Below, one piece after another: positions 37,861 to 49,232 of a DNA stretch of 64,000 nt. Where the stretch lies: the NCBI GenBank assembly GCA_017590115.1, contig JAGGNK010006448.1, positions 5,687,595 to 5,751,594 on the forward strand, in the 5' to 3' direction. Within the stretch, counting starts at the first letter, position 1. Each line of letters starts with the position of its first letter. The position numbers were made by a program, and so were the translations under genes. The notes under the pieces are model-generated. The model did no database searches, had not been told where the DNA came from, and was given only the letters and a program-made list of their open reading frames with translations. The DNA comes from Montifringilla adamsi. Its lineage: Eukaryota; Chordata; Aves; Passeriformes; Passeridae.

Positions 37861-38447
37861 CAGGTTTTTACCTGTCTAGCTGACTGCTTATTCAGACTGC
37901 AATGTATAAACTTAAATATAAGAAATAGGGGGAAAAGGCTCGCTAGGGTCAAGGTAAAATGACATTCTCTACTCTCCCTTTATACACTGAATATTTTTGT
38001 GCCTGAGGGTAATCAGGCTGGATTTTTATATTCTCCTACAAGCTGGTGCTGTGTAAATCCAAAGCAAAGTAATCAAGAGATGTTTTCAAAATACATTTCA
38101 GATTTTCATAATGTTTCATTAAAAAATGCGTGGAATTGGAACTTGCTAATTGCATCTTGAAAGGCATATACAATAAAATGAAACTCTGACTACATTTAGC
38201 GAAGCAGTGGAGAAGAAAAAAAAATTAATTCATAGCAATACAAGACTCATTGCTGATGTTTTTTTGCAAATGACTAAGGACGCAAATCCAATTAGCCATC
38301 AAGGTTGCCTCCACACAAAATATACTGTGCTCATTTATTTTGACAAGTGAGTTTTTACTTTAATTACTTACAATATAATTGTAAATTGTGCTAATAAATC
38401 AGGGATGTGTATCTTACTAAAGCAAAACTTCAAAGTATTATGAGCTC
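37861..38447. other. Repeat-free block, candidate regulatory DNA
   Basis: Between a CR1 copy and a GPCR-like frame lies a stretch with no recognised repeat and only short frames. About 38040-38400 is dense in TAATTA/CTAATT, TTTGCAAAT-like and GGAATTG words, the composition seen in vertebrate developmental enhancers. Conservation is not testable here. Confidence 0.3.
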
Positions 38448-38774
38448 TCACTGCAGCTTTCTTCTATTAAATCTTCTCTGCAAAAAGCAATAAACAACTG
38501 GATTACACATACATGAGACTTCACAGCTACTCCAGACAAGAAAGGTTGCACTCAAATTTTGTATGATTTCAAAGTGAGGGAAACAAATGACAATATGTAG
38601 AATGTGTACTAAGTCAAAACAGTAAACAGACAGTGGGAACAGCCTGATAGACCCTGGTGGGGGAAGGGACAGGGGAACCACAGCTCTTTGTGTAACAATG
38701 TGATGGGGGCACACCTGCTGCCTTTCCCTACTGTACCCCCAAAAGAAGTGGCTGGGGCAGGTGACATTTTGTCA
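38448..38774 (-). pseudogene. GPCR TM6-TM7-like open frame, probable remnant
   Basis: A minus-strand frame is open from a TGA at about 38775 to a TGA at 38448-38450. Counting from a GTG at 38712-38714, residues 71-75 are NPVVY, followed by CFLQRRFNRRKLQ and stop. This fits the class A GPCR TM7 signature NPxxY plus helix 8. Residues 32-37, CFDLVH, sit where TM6 should be and resemble the CFxPxH motif of purinergic/lipid-type receptors, but the proline is replaced by leucine. The pieces between (HILHIVICFPHFEIIQ, then FLVWSSCEVSCMC) have the right hydrophobicity and spacing for the TM6 end, loop 3 and TM7. No TM1-TM5, and no ATG upstream. It could be a last exon, a retro-remnant or a chance hydrophobic frame. 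Confidence 0.35.
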
Positions 38775-39412
38775 CGACATAGTTCATTGCTCTGACTAGA
38801 TCACCCTGCCTGGATTTCCTTCATGGAAAACAGAACTCACTAGAGGTCAAATCTTGCCTAAAATAATCACCTGGATCCAGCTTTGCCACAGTGATTCCAT
38901 TTGGGTTTTGCGTTTTTCTTTTGTATGTTCTCTGTATTCTTCACACGTATTCTTTTTTAACTCTGTCATCTATTTAATTAGTAGCTAGTTTTCCCAGTAC
39001 TTTTCCATGGCCTTTCTCTAGGCAGAAAGACAAAATTCCAGAGCTCCAAGCCCCAGTGGATACAAGGCTCCTGTCCCATCTTGGCTCTTCTGGGGAGCCA
39101 GGGCTGAGAACAATCCTTCAAGATACATTCTCATGGACAAAGTACAGCTAGTGCTGAAGGGAGAGCTCCAGGGAAGGAGCTTGACCTGGCAGGGGGGGAA
39201 TTGCATCACCACTTGTCCTCCTAATTGGTGTTTTTTATCAATTATGCTAATTTTCTAAAAGCTATAAATGTGTAGTTATCCCTGTAGGGGTGGGCTTTTG
39301 TGGACATTTTTCCATAACTGCCGCTGAAGGCTTTCATTAAATATTCTCTTTTATATTACCTCCTTACTAAAATTATCTTGAGTTTCATTTCCAGGTTGGG
39401 CAAAAGGCAACA
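38770..39412 (+). mobile_element. Probable solo ERV LTR
   Basis: The segment opens TGTCACGACATAG and closes GGCAACA, giving TG...CA ends. In the last third it carries an LTR-like order of signals: CTATAAATGTG (TATA-like, about 39261), GGCTTTCATTAAATATTCTC (ATTAAA, about 39336) and 'TTATCTTGAGTTTCATTTCCAGGTTGGGCAA', which resembles the U5 end of bird ERV LTRs that I know. The length, 643 bases, is typical. No target-site duplication is evident (flanks ACATTT and ATAGA) and no primer-binding site or gag/pol follows, so it would be an old solo LTR and the 5' edge is tentative. Confidence 0.55.
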
Positions 39413-39530
39413 ATAGAACTAATTCCAGGCATTGAGAAATGGTTCAAAGTAGACCATAAAAAAATGTGGCTTCAGTCCATCCGTCCTTTCACAGCCCTCC
39501 ATGTCCTAGACACATTTTAAGTGGGAATTC

Positions 39531-40360
39531 CTAGAATCATAAAATCATACAATGGTAAGGGGTTGTAATGGTCCATGAAGATCAACCCATTTTGCCACAG
39601 AAAGGGAGACCTCCTACTATACCAGGCTGCTCAAGACATTATCCCACCCTGCCTTTGAACACTTCCAGGCTTGGGGCATCCACAACCTCTTTGGGCAATC
39701 TGTTCCAGTGTCTCACCAGCCACACAGTAAAGAATTTCTTCCTGATATCTAATCTAAACCTATTCAGTTTAAAAACACTCCCCCTTGTCTTGTCATCACA
39801 TGCAGTTTAAAAACGCCCTCTCCAGGTTTCTTGTAGGCCACATTAGGTACTGGAAGGCTGCTATAAGGTCACTTGAAAGCCTTTTCCTCTCCAGCCTAAA
39901 TAACCCCCAAATCTCTCAGCCTTTCCTAACAGGAGAGGCGCTCCAGCCCTATGATCAACTTAGTGACTCTCCTGTGAGCTCATTCTAAGAGAGCCAGATC
40001 TTTCTTGTGCTGGCGTCCCAAGATCTGGACGTGATGCTCCAAGCAGGGTATTACAAAACCGCATTAGAGAGGGAGAATCATCTCCCTTGACCTGATGGTC
40101 ACGCTTTTTGATGCAGCCCAGGATGTGGTTGGCTTGCTGGGCTGCATGCACACATTGTCAAGTCATGTTGAAGTTCTCATCCATTAATGCCTTCAAATCA
40201 TCCTCTCCAAGGCTGTTCTCAATCAATTCTCTGCCCAGTCTGTATTTGTGCTTGGGATTGCCCAACCCAGGTGCAGTGCCTTGCATTTGGCCTTGTTGAA
40301 ATTCATGAGGTTCACACAGGCCAGCTCTCAAACTTTTCAAGACCCCTCTGGAATGTTTTT
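39531..40360 (-). mobile_element. CR1 LINE, about 0.8 kb 3' portion
   Basis: The longest CR1 copy in the window, minus strand. The 3' terminus at the left is CCTAGAATCATAAAATCATACAATGG. Next come 'GGCTTGGGGCATCCACAACCTC', 'GGGCAATCTGTTCCAGTGTCTCACC' and 'GTAAAGAATTTCTTCCTGATATC'. ORF2 sequence at the right translates in pieces to YRLGRELIENSLGEDDLKAL, DENFNMT, stop, then HAAQQANHILGCIKK, the C-terminal region of CR1 ORF2. Stops and frame shifts show that it is inactive. Upstream ORF2 and the 5' end are absent, as in most CR1 copies. Confidence 0.93.
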
Positions 40361-40786
40361 AGCTTAGCTTACAAATAATATTTTTAAATTATATTATTTC
40401 AATTGAATTAGGTGAATTAATATAGCTATCACAGTCATGCTAAGCAATAAGAGAAAAGCCAGCTATTTTGACCCATAATTGTCACAAAAATATAATTCAT
40501 ACCTAGCAGAAATAGTTTCTGAGGTGTTCCCTCTTTGCATTCCATAGAGTAATAGATTATTAGTAACCACGATGTGAGCTGCTAATAAGCAGGATGCTTT
40601 TTTTCTCATTTTGTTATTGCTCACAATTTATCTCATCTGGGCCTAAAACATATTAGAGCAGCAGAACTGCGAAGGAACATTCTGTGAATGGCAGATACTT
40701 CTCAATAAAGTCAAACTGTTATAGACAAACGTGGCAAAAAATTACCAGCCTGTGCTGGGAAGAAGGAGGACACAAAGAAGCCTCAG
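40361..40786. other. AT-rich unique DNA, no gene seen
   Basis: No recognised repeat or open frame of interest. Confidence 0.5.
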
Positions 40787-40826
40787 TGGAGTCCTTAGCA
40801 TTTAACTGGAGTCCTTAGCATTTAAC
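40787..40826 (+). repeat. Perfect 20-base tandem duplication
   Basis: TGGAGTCCTTAGCATTTAAC occurs twice head to tail with no mismatch, indicating a recent event. Confidence 0.95.
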
Positions 40827-40958
40827 TAAGCAGCCAAAGGGAAAAGACACTGAAAAGCATTCACCTGCTGATACACTGGTCTCAGAAAACATTGACTAAT
40901 AACAGTGGTTTAATTTACAAAGAGGAGTTGCTTCCAAGGAAAGCAAATGGTATGCAGG

Positions 40959-41366
40959 AAAAAAAAAAACCCAAAAAAACCAAAACCAAAACCAAAACCA
41001 AACCAAATCAAACCAAACAAAAAAACAAAAAACAAACAAACAAACAAAAAAAAACCCCACCAAAAAACAAAACAAAAAAACCCCAAACCAAACAAACAAA
41101 CAGAAAAAAACCAAACAAACAAAAAAAAAAAGCAAAAAGCCCCCACAACAACAACAAAATCCTCAAAAGCAAAACCACACAAACAAAACCCCAAACCAAA
41201 CCAAACCCCAAAAAACAAAAAACAAAAAAAATCAAAACAAAACAAAAAAACCCCAAACCAAACCAAACCAAACCCCAAAAAACAAACAAAAAAAATCAAA
41301 ACAAAACAAACAAACAAACAAACAAAACACACAAAAAACCCCCAAAAAACAAAACCAAAAACCACA
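40959..41366 (+). repeat. 400-base A/C-only low-complexity tract
   Basis: The plus strand is almost free of G and T for about 400 bases and is built of CAAA, CCAAA and CCCCAAACC words. A 62-base unit starting CCCCAAACCAAACCAAACCC is repeated at 41189 and 41251, and a shorter relative starts at about 41082. The lack of T and G keeps several frames open (up to 168 codons on plus and 151 on minus, giving Lys/Asn/Pro-rich or Phe/Cys/Leu-rich strings). These are artefacts of composition. Confidence 0.95.
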
Positions 41367-43959
41367 GAAGCAGAAAAAGGGGGTTACTACAGTGGTAGTT
41401 GCAATTACTGAGTATGGATTTTTTCGCTACAAATAAAGCAACACTGAAAATAGTGCCCCCACTACAATGTAAAACTAAGTAGTCATGGCTGTGTAAACTT
41501 GCTGTCTTCATAGAACAGATGGAATTGGTGGATAAACATTTATCTTTTCTGCACTAGGGTTCTCTGAACTTTTCCCAAAGTCCAGCATAGGAGCTGGCAA
41601 GTATATGTTTACCACTATGAAAATGATACCACTGATTATCTGCAGAGCAGATTAAATGGTAGCTTAATCCCTAGTTCTGTTTTGAACTAACTCTTTCCAC
41701 TAAAAACTTGGCAGGACTGAGTCTAGTTGTATCATGTATGTAAACCAACCAGATAAAATGCTACTGGATTTGGGGGTCGGGAGATGATACATTTGGGTCT
41801 TGGTTTCAGTAGTGCAGTAGTACAAACACAGCCATTATGCTTTTATGTGAAATCAAATATTAAGTATGTAAGGGAACTGGACTTCTATCTTCTCAAAAAT
41901 GCTACTCCTAATTCAACCTCCAATACTGAATATCTTTTAGCTATTGATCTCTCTAAAAGGCCAAGGCTATATGGTTGATTGTTGTGAAACTAGACATCAA
42001 CATACAATCATGACATAACAAGTGATAGTGTATGAATATTTTGTAATATTTATGGTATCTTAGCAGTATTAATGACCACAGACATTAAGTAGGAGTGGAA
42101 CAAAGAGCTTCCTAAAAATACGTGCAAGAAGAAAAATCTCATTAAGAAAAGAAATCTTGAGGAGCAGGTAATGATCCCCAAAATAATATACCAAGATGAG
42201 ATAATTTCCTTCTCTTTGGGGATAGGGACAGAAGCATTGGCATGAGATAGGAAAGAGAGGTAATAAAGGATACATCCCAACTTCTGTTCCAGTTACCCTG
42301 TCAAAGAGCATGATCACCTTGATGAATAAAAATGATCATGAATCACAGCCATCAGTGTTAACAAAAAAATTACTTCCATGGTTCTATATATTTATGGCTA
42401 GTTTTGGACAAATTTATGTAATCTAAGTAATAACTGTTTCATCTATGTGCTGATAACACTTGTTAGTGATTAAGTAACAAATCATAATGTGTATTGTTAA
42501 TGACTATCAGTCCAGCAAAAGATTGCTTTCAAGTTTGAAACAGCTTGATTTATCAACTCTTTAATCTCTGCCCTCAGAACAATCTTCAGTTCCCTAACTG
42601 ATGTATAAATCTATAAAAACTGAGCTGCAACAAACTGTATTGCCCTTTGTTTTTGCTTTAACTAGGTGCTCTAATGGTCAGTGGGAGAAAATTTATGGTT
42701 ACTATGCAACCTCTGCTAAGGCAGCACATAGCAACGAAGTTTCTGATCCATTCATCATCAGCACACATGCTTGTCTAAGAAATAGCCTACAAACAGCTTG
42801 CATTATTATAACTAGTAAACTATCTAATGTCATACTAAACTTTTCATTATGTAGAACATTATGCATTTTAAAAAGCAATCCATTTTCTCATGAGGATCTA
42901 TATTTTCAGACTGACTGCATCAACCTTGTAAAGAGTACACTTTAGCATGAGTGCCCTCACTTTGGCTACGATAGATTCAATTTCTTTCCTAGTTACTGGT
43001 ACAGTGCAGTCGTTTGGATTTTGTATGAGAATAATATTGATAATGCAGTGATGCTTTGTTGTCCCTGAGTAGTGCTTACTGTAAGTCAAGGACTTTCCAG
43101 GTTTCCATGCTCTTGAGCAGGCGCACAAGATGCTGTGAAGGAACATAGCCAGGACAACTGATGTGAACTGGTCTCAGGGAAATTCCATACTGTACAACAT
43201 TTTGGCCAGTATATAAACTGAGGAGGAGATGTCTGAAAGGCACTGATCACTGCTCAGAGACTGACTGGGCATTGATCAGCTGGTGGTGAGCCATTGTATT
43301 ATGTGCAACTTTATTCTCTTGGGATTTATTTCTTGCTCTCCATTACTCCTACTCCTCCTTCTAATATGACTACTATTACTGTTGCTATTATAATTATTAT
43401 TGTTATTGCATTTTATTTTATTTAAATTATTAAACAGTCCTTACCTTGACAAGTGGGCTTTACCTTTTCCTTATTCTTTTATTCATCCCACCAGTGAATG
43501 AGCAATGAAACAGCAACTGTGTAGAACTTAGCTGCTGCCTTTGTTTAAACCATGATAATGGGAAACACAGGGAGATACAGATGTACACTGAGAGTTGTTT
43601 TTTAATAGTTCTTCATCTACCAGAAGAGTAGTGCAATAGAGATGTCTCAATACTATCTTGATTTTCTGCTAGTGAGCCTTACATGTTGCAATCTAAATCA
43701 GCTTTTTATTAGGCTGTTTCTATGCTGAGATGTTAACTGCAGAATATTCTTTGCTTTAAAGAGTACCTTAGAAGCAATTATTATCTTTCATTTAGGATGC
43801 ATTTCAGTGTATCACTTCACTGCTTTGTCAAGGGTTAAACAGAATAAATATTTTAATATCATTAGGTATAAAATAAATATTGCTACAAATGTGAAGATCT
43901 GCTAAGATTATATTGGTTGAGACTTTTTAATATCTGCTGACCATGAACCATAGGGCTCA
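41367..43959. other. Unique DNA, no gene seen
   Basis: AT-rich. The longest frame (42601-42945, plus, 114 codons) has no domain that I recognise, and a minus-strand frame of 82 codons overlaps its end. A T/A-rich run of ATT and ACT triplets lies at about 43340-43430. Confidence 0.5.
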
Positions 43960-44096
43960 AAACCAGGTGGAATGGGGTTTTGAACAACTTGGTCAGGTAG
44001 AAGGTGTCCCTGCTAATGGCAGATGGGTGGAGTTATATGAGGTTATATAAGAGACCTTTGAAGACCCTTCCAACCCAAACCATTCTGTGATTCTAA
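43960..44096 (+). mobile_element. CR1 LINE 3' end
   Basis: Plus-strand terminal CR1. It contains 'GGGGTTTTGAACAACTTGGTCAGGTAGAAGGTGTCCCTGC' and 'CCTTCCAACCCAAACC', and ends ATTCTGTGATTCTA. Only the last 130 or so bases remain. Confidence 0.92.
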
Positions 44097-45083
44097 GACC
44101 TTTGTTGTTGAAATAAGATAACTAATCCCTCTCATCCTTGTATGCTTTCTTGGAAAAGACAAAGAAATATGAAATAATTTGATATGATGGTATTACAAAC
44201 AGATTGGAATTTAATTGCAACAAGAACTTGTTTCTATTTGTAGAAATATTATTAGATCAGAAAGGCATATCTGTCAGAGCATTATGTTCATTCACTTGGA
44301 GCTGAAATGCTATTTCATAGTTAGAAGTAGTGCTCAGAACATTTGATTTGTGTTTTTGGCAATTATGTCTGAAAATGAAAATCATGACAGCAAAGATACT
44401 AAATTTTTACTGAACTTTGTAAAGAAAATATGAAGAGCTTCATAATTTTGCCAATTTAAGAACTGTTACTTTGACTATATAATACCTAATAAAACCCCAA
44501 ACCAAACACTTCCTAAATTAAATTAATTTTAATAAGGATGATGTATGACAAGTCTTTCTCCTTGGCATTTCTTTTGTGTTTACTCTGCTGTATTCTGACA
44601 TGTCTCGATTGAGCTGGACCCCTGACTGCCTGTTAGGGAATTATTGAATCAGAAGTATTTGCTGGCTAGAAGCCCTGCTTGACGTGCAGAACAGAAAAAC
44701 AGAACTTTGAAAACAAGTAAGAGGTGAAATCTTGAAGATAACTGCCAACATCCTCCCTTTCCTGGGTATATTGTAAAAGGCCAGACTGCCTAAATAACTT
44801 TGTAAAATTCAATGCCTTTACTGCAGAGGTACTTCAAAATTTGAAAGTGAAAGGTTAGCTGTTTATGTCAGACAAAACTCACAGTGTTACCCGACTATTT
44901 CAGAGCTGTTGTTCACCCTAGGCACTTATTTTGGTGATGCTGGGATTCCAGATTTGTGTGGTGAAAAAAACCCAAAAAAAACCAAAAGAGAAACCTCAGC
45001 TCTTGAAAATCTGCTGTTAGCAAATCAGTAACTACCCGCCACAGCCAATATATAGTAAATACTATAGGAATTAAATATTCGTT
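44097..45083. other. Spacer between two CR1 3' ends
   Basis: AT-rich DNA with no recognised feature. A short A/C-rich patch, AACCCAAAAAAAACCAAAAG, occurs at about 44969. Confidence 0.45.
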
Positions 45084-45222
45084 TTCACTGGAGATATTCA
45101 AGAACCATCTGATTGCAACCCTGAGCAATGTGCTCGAGTGTGGCCTTGCTTGAGCGGGGAATTTGGACTAAATGACCCACAGCAATCCCTTCCAACCTAA
45201 ACCATTCTGTGATTTTATGATT
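45084..45222 (+). mobile_element. CR1 LINE 3' end
   Basis: Plus-strand CR1 terminus: 'TTTTCACTGGAGATATTCAAGAACC', 'GGACTAAATGACCCACAGCAATCCCTTCCAACC', ending ATTCTGTGATTTTATGATT. The wording differs from the copy at 43.96 kb, so it is a different CR1 subfamily and an independent insertion. Confidence 0.92.
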
Positions 45223-48200
45223 TTTCATTATTTTCATATTCGATCATCCAATTACTCATTTTTTCCAATTTAAATTACTTATTTCTTCTGAATTTGTAAA
45301 CTTGTTTGTGCATAATTTTCCACTCCACTGATAAGAAAAGTGCTTTATAAAAAATTAATAGTAACAATTATGGAGTCCAACTGGAGAATTTTTCTCACAA
45401 TTTTATGCCCTGTGGCATCTTTCCCTCCTAATCCTCTTTAAACTGAACAAAGTCCCATTTTGTCTTGCTCTCTCCTCTTATGTAAGCTTCTCACTTCAAT
45501 TTAAAAAAAATCAGTTCAATCCCACTGATAAATGTTTAGTAAATAAGTAAACAATCCTTACAGTCTTCTACAGACACTTTGTAGCCTTGGACATCTTTAC
45601 ACTGTCCAAACCATCAAAACAGAAATTGTATAAAGACTGCAAATCACTTAGAACTTAATAGGGACACTGGAAACATAGGCAATTGTCAGTATAAGCAAAT
45701 TATTTTTTAACCAAAATGAAGCTAAAAAAAATGGAAAAATCAGCTGGGATTTCTTGCTAAGTTATATAATTTTTAAAAAGAGGGTAAAAAAGTGGTTTTA
45801 TTGTAAGACTACACAATTGTAAATTTAAAGGAAAAAAAATATGATGTTTCATGATGTTTCTGTATCTGCTTGAGTTCCCATGCCTATCAGGAATTTATAT
45901 CTACTACTCTAAAATGTTGTTTTGAAATGTTTTTTATAGTCACACATATCTATTTATATCACATTTGCAAACACTAGAGCCAAAAGGGGACTTGAAGAAC
46001 TCATTTTGTGGAAAAGTCATTAACAAACAAAGAAAAATATTGTTTCTACATAAAAATATTACATAAATTTTAGAGCTGAGAGCCATACAGTGTCTACTTT
46101 TTAACTTGCATGAACTTTAAAGCTGACATTGACAATCTGGTTGCCATTAAGACAAAAAAATGACCTTGAATGTTTACTCTAAAAAAAAGAGAAGCGAGCA
46201 GTAGCTTTTGGAGAAAAAGAATCTTTAATAATACGAGTGGTATTATTAAGTCTTAGAAGTTACAACCCTAATAAACAAATTTGAGGGAATTATCTTGGGC
46301 AAATGCATCATATTTTATCCCAGGGCCAGATATGCTAAATTGATTTTGAAACCTGTGACAAATATGTTTTTTCTCCTTGTCTCTGTGCATGATCTAAAGT
46401 AATTATTTCTAACTGATTAACTCTTCACAGGTCTGTGGGTTAAATGAAAACAGAAGCCAAGTGTCAATGTAGTGTCCTTTTGTACTTGTAGAAAAATGTC
46501 CTTCAGGATCTTACAGCACTAAGTGCTATATTAATAAATAACTAAACCTAGTTGTTTCTTGATGTTCTTACTTGAATCTTGATGAAGATCCCACAACTGA
46601 ATTAAAGAGATGTCACAAATGAAGGAGCAGAAAGCAGACCAGTTCTCACAGTATTTGACATCTGAATGGCATGTCCAATTCCATTCACATCTTTTACTTG
46701 GAGATTCTTAAACAACTCCCTTCTATAGAATAAACAGTGAGACTTTTTGAGGCCGACTATGTTTATTTTTTTAGTTCCTTATCAAACTACAGAGTCTGCA
46801 TTCTACCGTCCTTTGGGCATAACTGACTAGTTGCACTGAAACTAACTTTTAAAATATTAGGTTAATACTGATCTTTAGAAGATACATTTTTTATACATTT
46901 TGCTTTATATGAAATATTTCGGTGACAAACTACATCAAACACTTTTTAAATGACCAAAATTATTTATAATTAATGAGATGTCATTTCTGTCCTTATATAC
47001 TGACAAGACCTCATTTTTTTTGGTTTCTCTCACCTTGACTCCCAAGAACAATTCAATGTACAAATCTTAGAAAAACCCTAAGAAATGGTAAAAAAATCAA
47101 TAAAAGTACCAAACAGAAAAGAGGAAAAAAAAAGAGTTTACAGAAGTAAGAATTAGGATTTAACATTTAGGGAAAATGGAGAGACAAGAAAGGAACACAG
47201 AAGGAAAGTTGCTGTAGATAGCAATTTGGAGATGACTTGCAAGAATTTTGACCTAATATACAAGTTGAGTAAAACAAAAAAAAGAACGATAGAGAAAATA
47301 AATTGTACAATGGGGCAGTACAATTAATAAAAATCAAAATTAGACTAAGGAAAGTGGATCTACTGAAGGAATTGACTACTTTCTTTTAAAGCAACATATC
47401 TGGTTGATAGATTTAGTAAATATAAGATATTTTCATTGATTTTACACATTCTACTACATACTGTAATATATTTGAGTTAAGAGACTTACATAATGCAAAA
47501 TCAAATGGTAAATGCTTGGTAGACTTAAAACTGAAAATACAGCTGCAAACAAAATATCGCAATTTAATTAATTGCAATTTTATTCTATTTAGGTTTTGGC
47601 CTCTTGGGGGTCATGATTTGGTTTGTGTTTTTTTTTTAAATTTGCAGACTCTGGAAAGAATATAATTGACAGGATCATGGTAGATGATCCATAATTTAAA
47701 AAAACCAAAACAGTAAAACATGAAAATAATTGGCTGATTTGATGACTATTATTTTGAAGCAATCACAGGAAATAATGTTTTCATGAAAGCTGAATATTAG
47801 TTATATATTCCTTATGGAGGGCTTTATCTTCAGGTTCAATGAAATTACTTCTCTGTATGATATCGTCACATTAAAATGGTTATACTGGAGAGCAGGATTC
47901 AGCTGTTTGTTTGGGTTCATGCAGCTTCACAGTACCACTTTAAATCCTTTGTTAGCCCATCTCTATTTCATCTGTAACTTCAGAAGAGATGCCCATGTAT
48001 TTTGTCTTACCTATCAATCCATCACAGATGCTTATTCATCATGGTTTCAAACAGCATTGCATATTTCTGTCGAGGTTACTAGTTCCTTCTCCATTTCTTA
48101 AGGCAATATTAGTTGTATTGACTGGTTTTAAATGGAATATAATGGTTGCTTAAACACCTGGACAATGCAATGTAATGTAAAGTAAAAATATAAAGTAAAA

Positions 48201-49140
48201 ATGTGAGAAAATAGTAGTTTTCACATTTGTTCTAATACCTTGACTCAGGCTGAGAAAACATGGAATGACAAGTAGTCTAACCGAACTGGTGTTACTCAGA
48301 GTGTCATAAGTAAGGTCTGAAGATTACCTCCTTTTAAAAGAAAATCTTTGTATTATTTCTGCTTTGAAAGAGAGAACATAAAGTCTGGTAAACTAATGGG
48401 GTTATGTCTAATACATTTTCATGGGCCAGGGTTAATCAGAAGTGACTCTCAAAACTGAAGTTAACATCAGAAGGACAGAATCTTTAAGATACTTATAAAT
48501 CCAGTGTCAAAACATTTTCACCCAACAAAAGGCTAAGCTAGATCATAATCACTGCTGACAAGTGTGAAATTCAAATTACACCTTTTTTGAAATGTTAGTT
48601 GTAAAGGCATGAAATTTCATCCTTGTTTTGCAATCAGCTCAATGCTGTATAGGAAGAGTCTAATTCATCACACACTGGTCTTTTTTGCATAACTGCCCTT
48701 TTATAGATGGTTTTAAATTTATTCTTTTGACACTTGAACCAGCATTTAGAAACAAAATTGAAAAAATAATGACTAATTTGTAATAGTTTGGGATTTTTTT
48801 TCTTCGCTTTTGCATTTGCAAATTATGGTAGGAGTACACAGACACTGATTTTGCCATCTGTCACTGTGCTAGAACACTCCCGTTTACACTCAGTGGAGAA
48901 AAATATGGATCCTGGTTTAAATTCATTTTGAAAATAAAATACTTCTTGCTTGGAAATTGGAAGTAGTCAAGTGGCTAATATACAGAATGGAGATCAGGGA
49001 GGTATGGGCTGTGCAGTAGGTAAATTTCTTTTGGTTCTTTGTTTCAAGCAGCCCTCTACCTGTCCCCACCAAAAAAAAGGAGGAGCAAATTGAAGCATGT
49101 CTCACAGAGACATATCTCAGCAGACATGAATAAACATGCA
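45223..49140. other. AT-rich unique DNA, no gene seen
   Basis: About 3.9 kb with short frames and homopolymer runs only. No recognised exon, RNA gene or transposon. Confidence 0.5.
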
Positions 49141-49150
49141 CATACATATC

Positions 49151-49232
49151 TAATATATATATATATATCTATAAACTATAAACTATAAACTATAAACTAT
49201 AAACTATAAACTATAAACTATATATATATATA
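49151..49232. repeat. (CTATAAA)7 array flanked by TA runs
   Basis: Seven and a half exact copies of CTATAAA lie at 49169-49220, with (TA)n on both sides. Every unit contains TATAAA. The flanking TA runs are mutually complementary, so the array could sit in the loop of a hairpin. Confidence 0.95.

Noticed and set aside
40892..41398. 168-codon plus-strand frame (and 151-codon minus-strand frame)
   Set aside because: Lies in an A/C-only tract that has no T or G to make stops. The products are pure Lys/Asn/Gln/Pro/Thr or Phe/Cys/Leu/Val strings, and all phases are equally open.
42601..42945. 114-codon plus-strand frame
   Set aside because: Slightly long for chance, but it has no recognisable domain, no flanking splice context that I trust, and an overlapping frame on the other strand.
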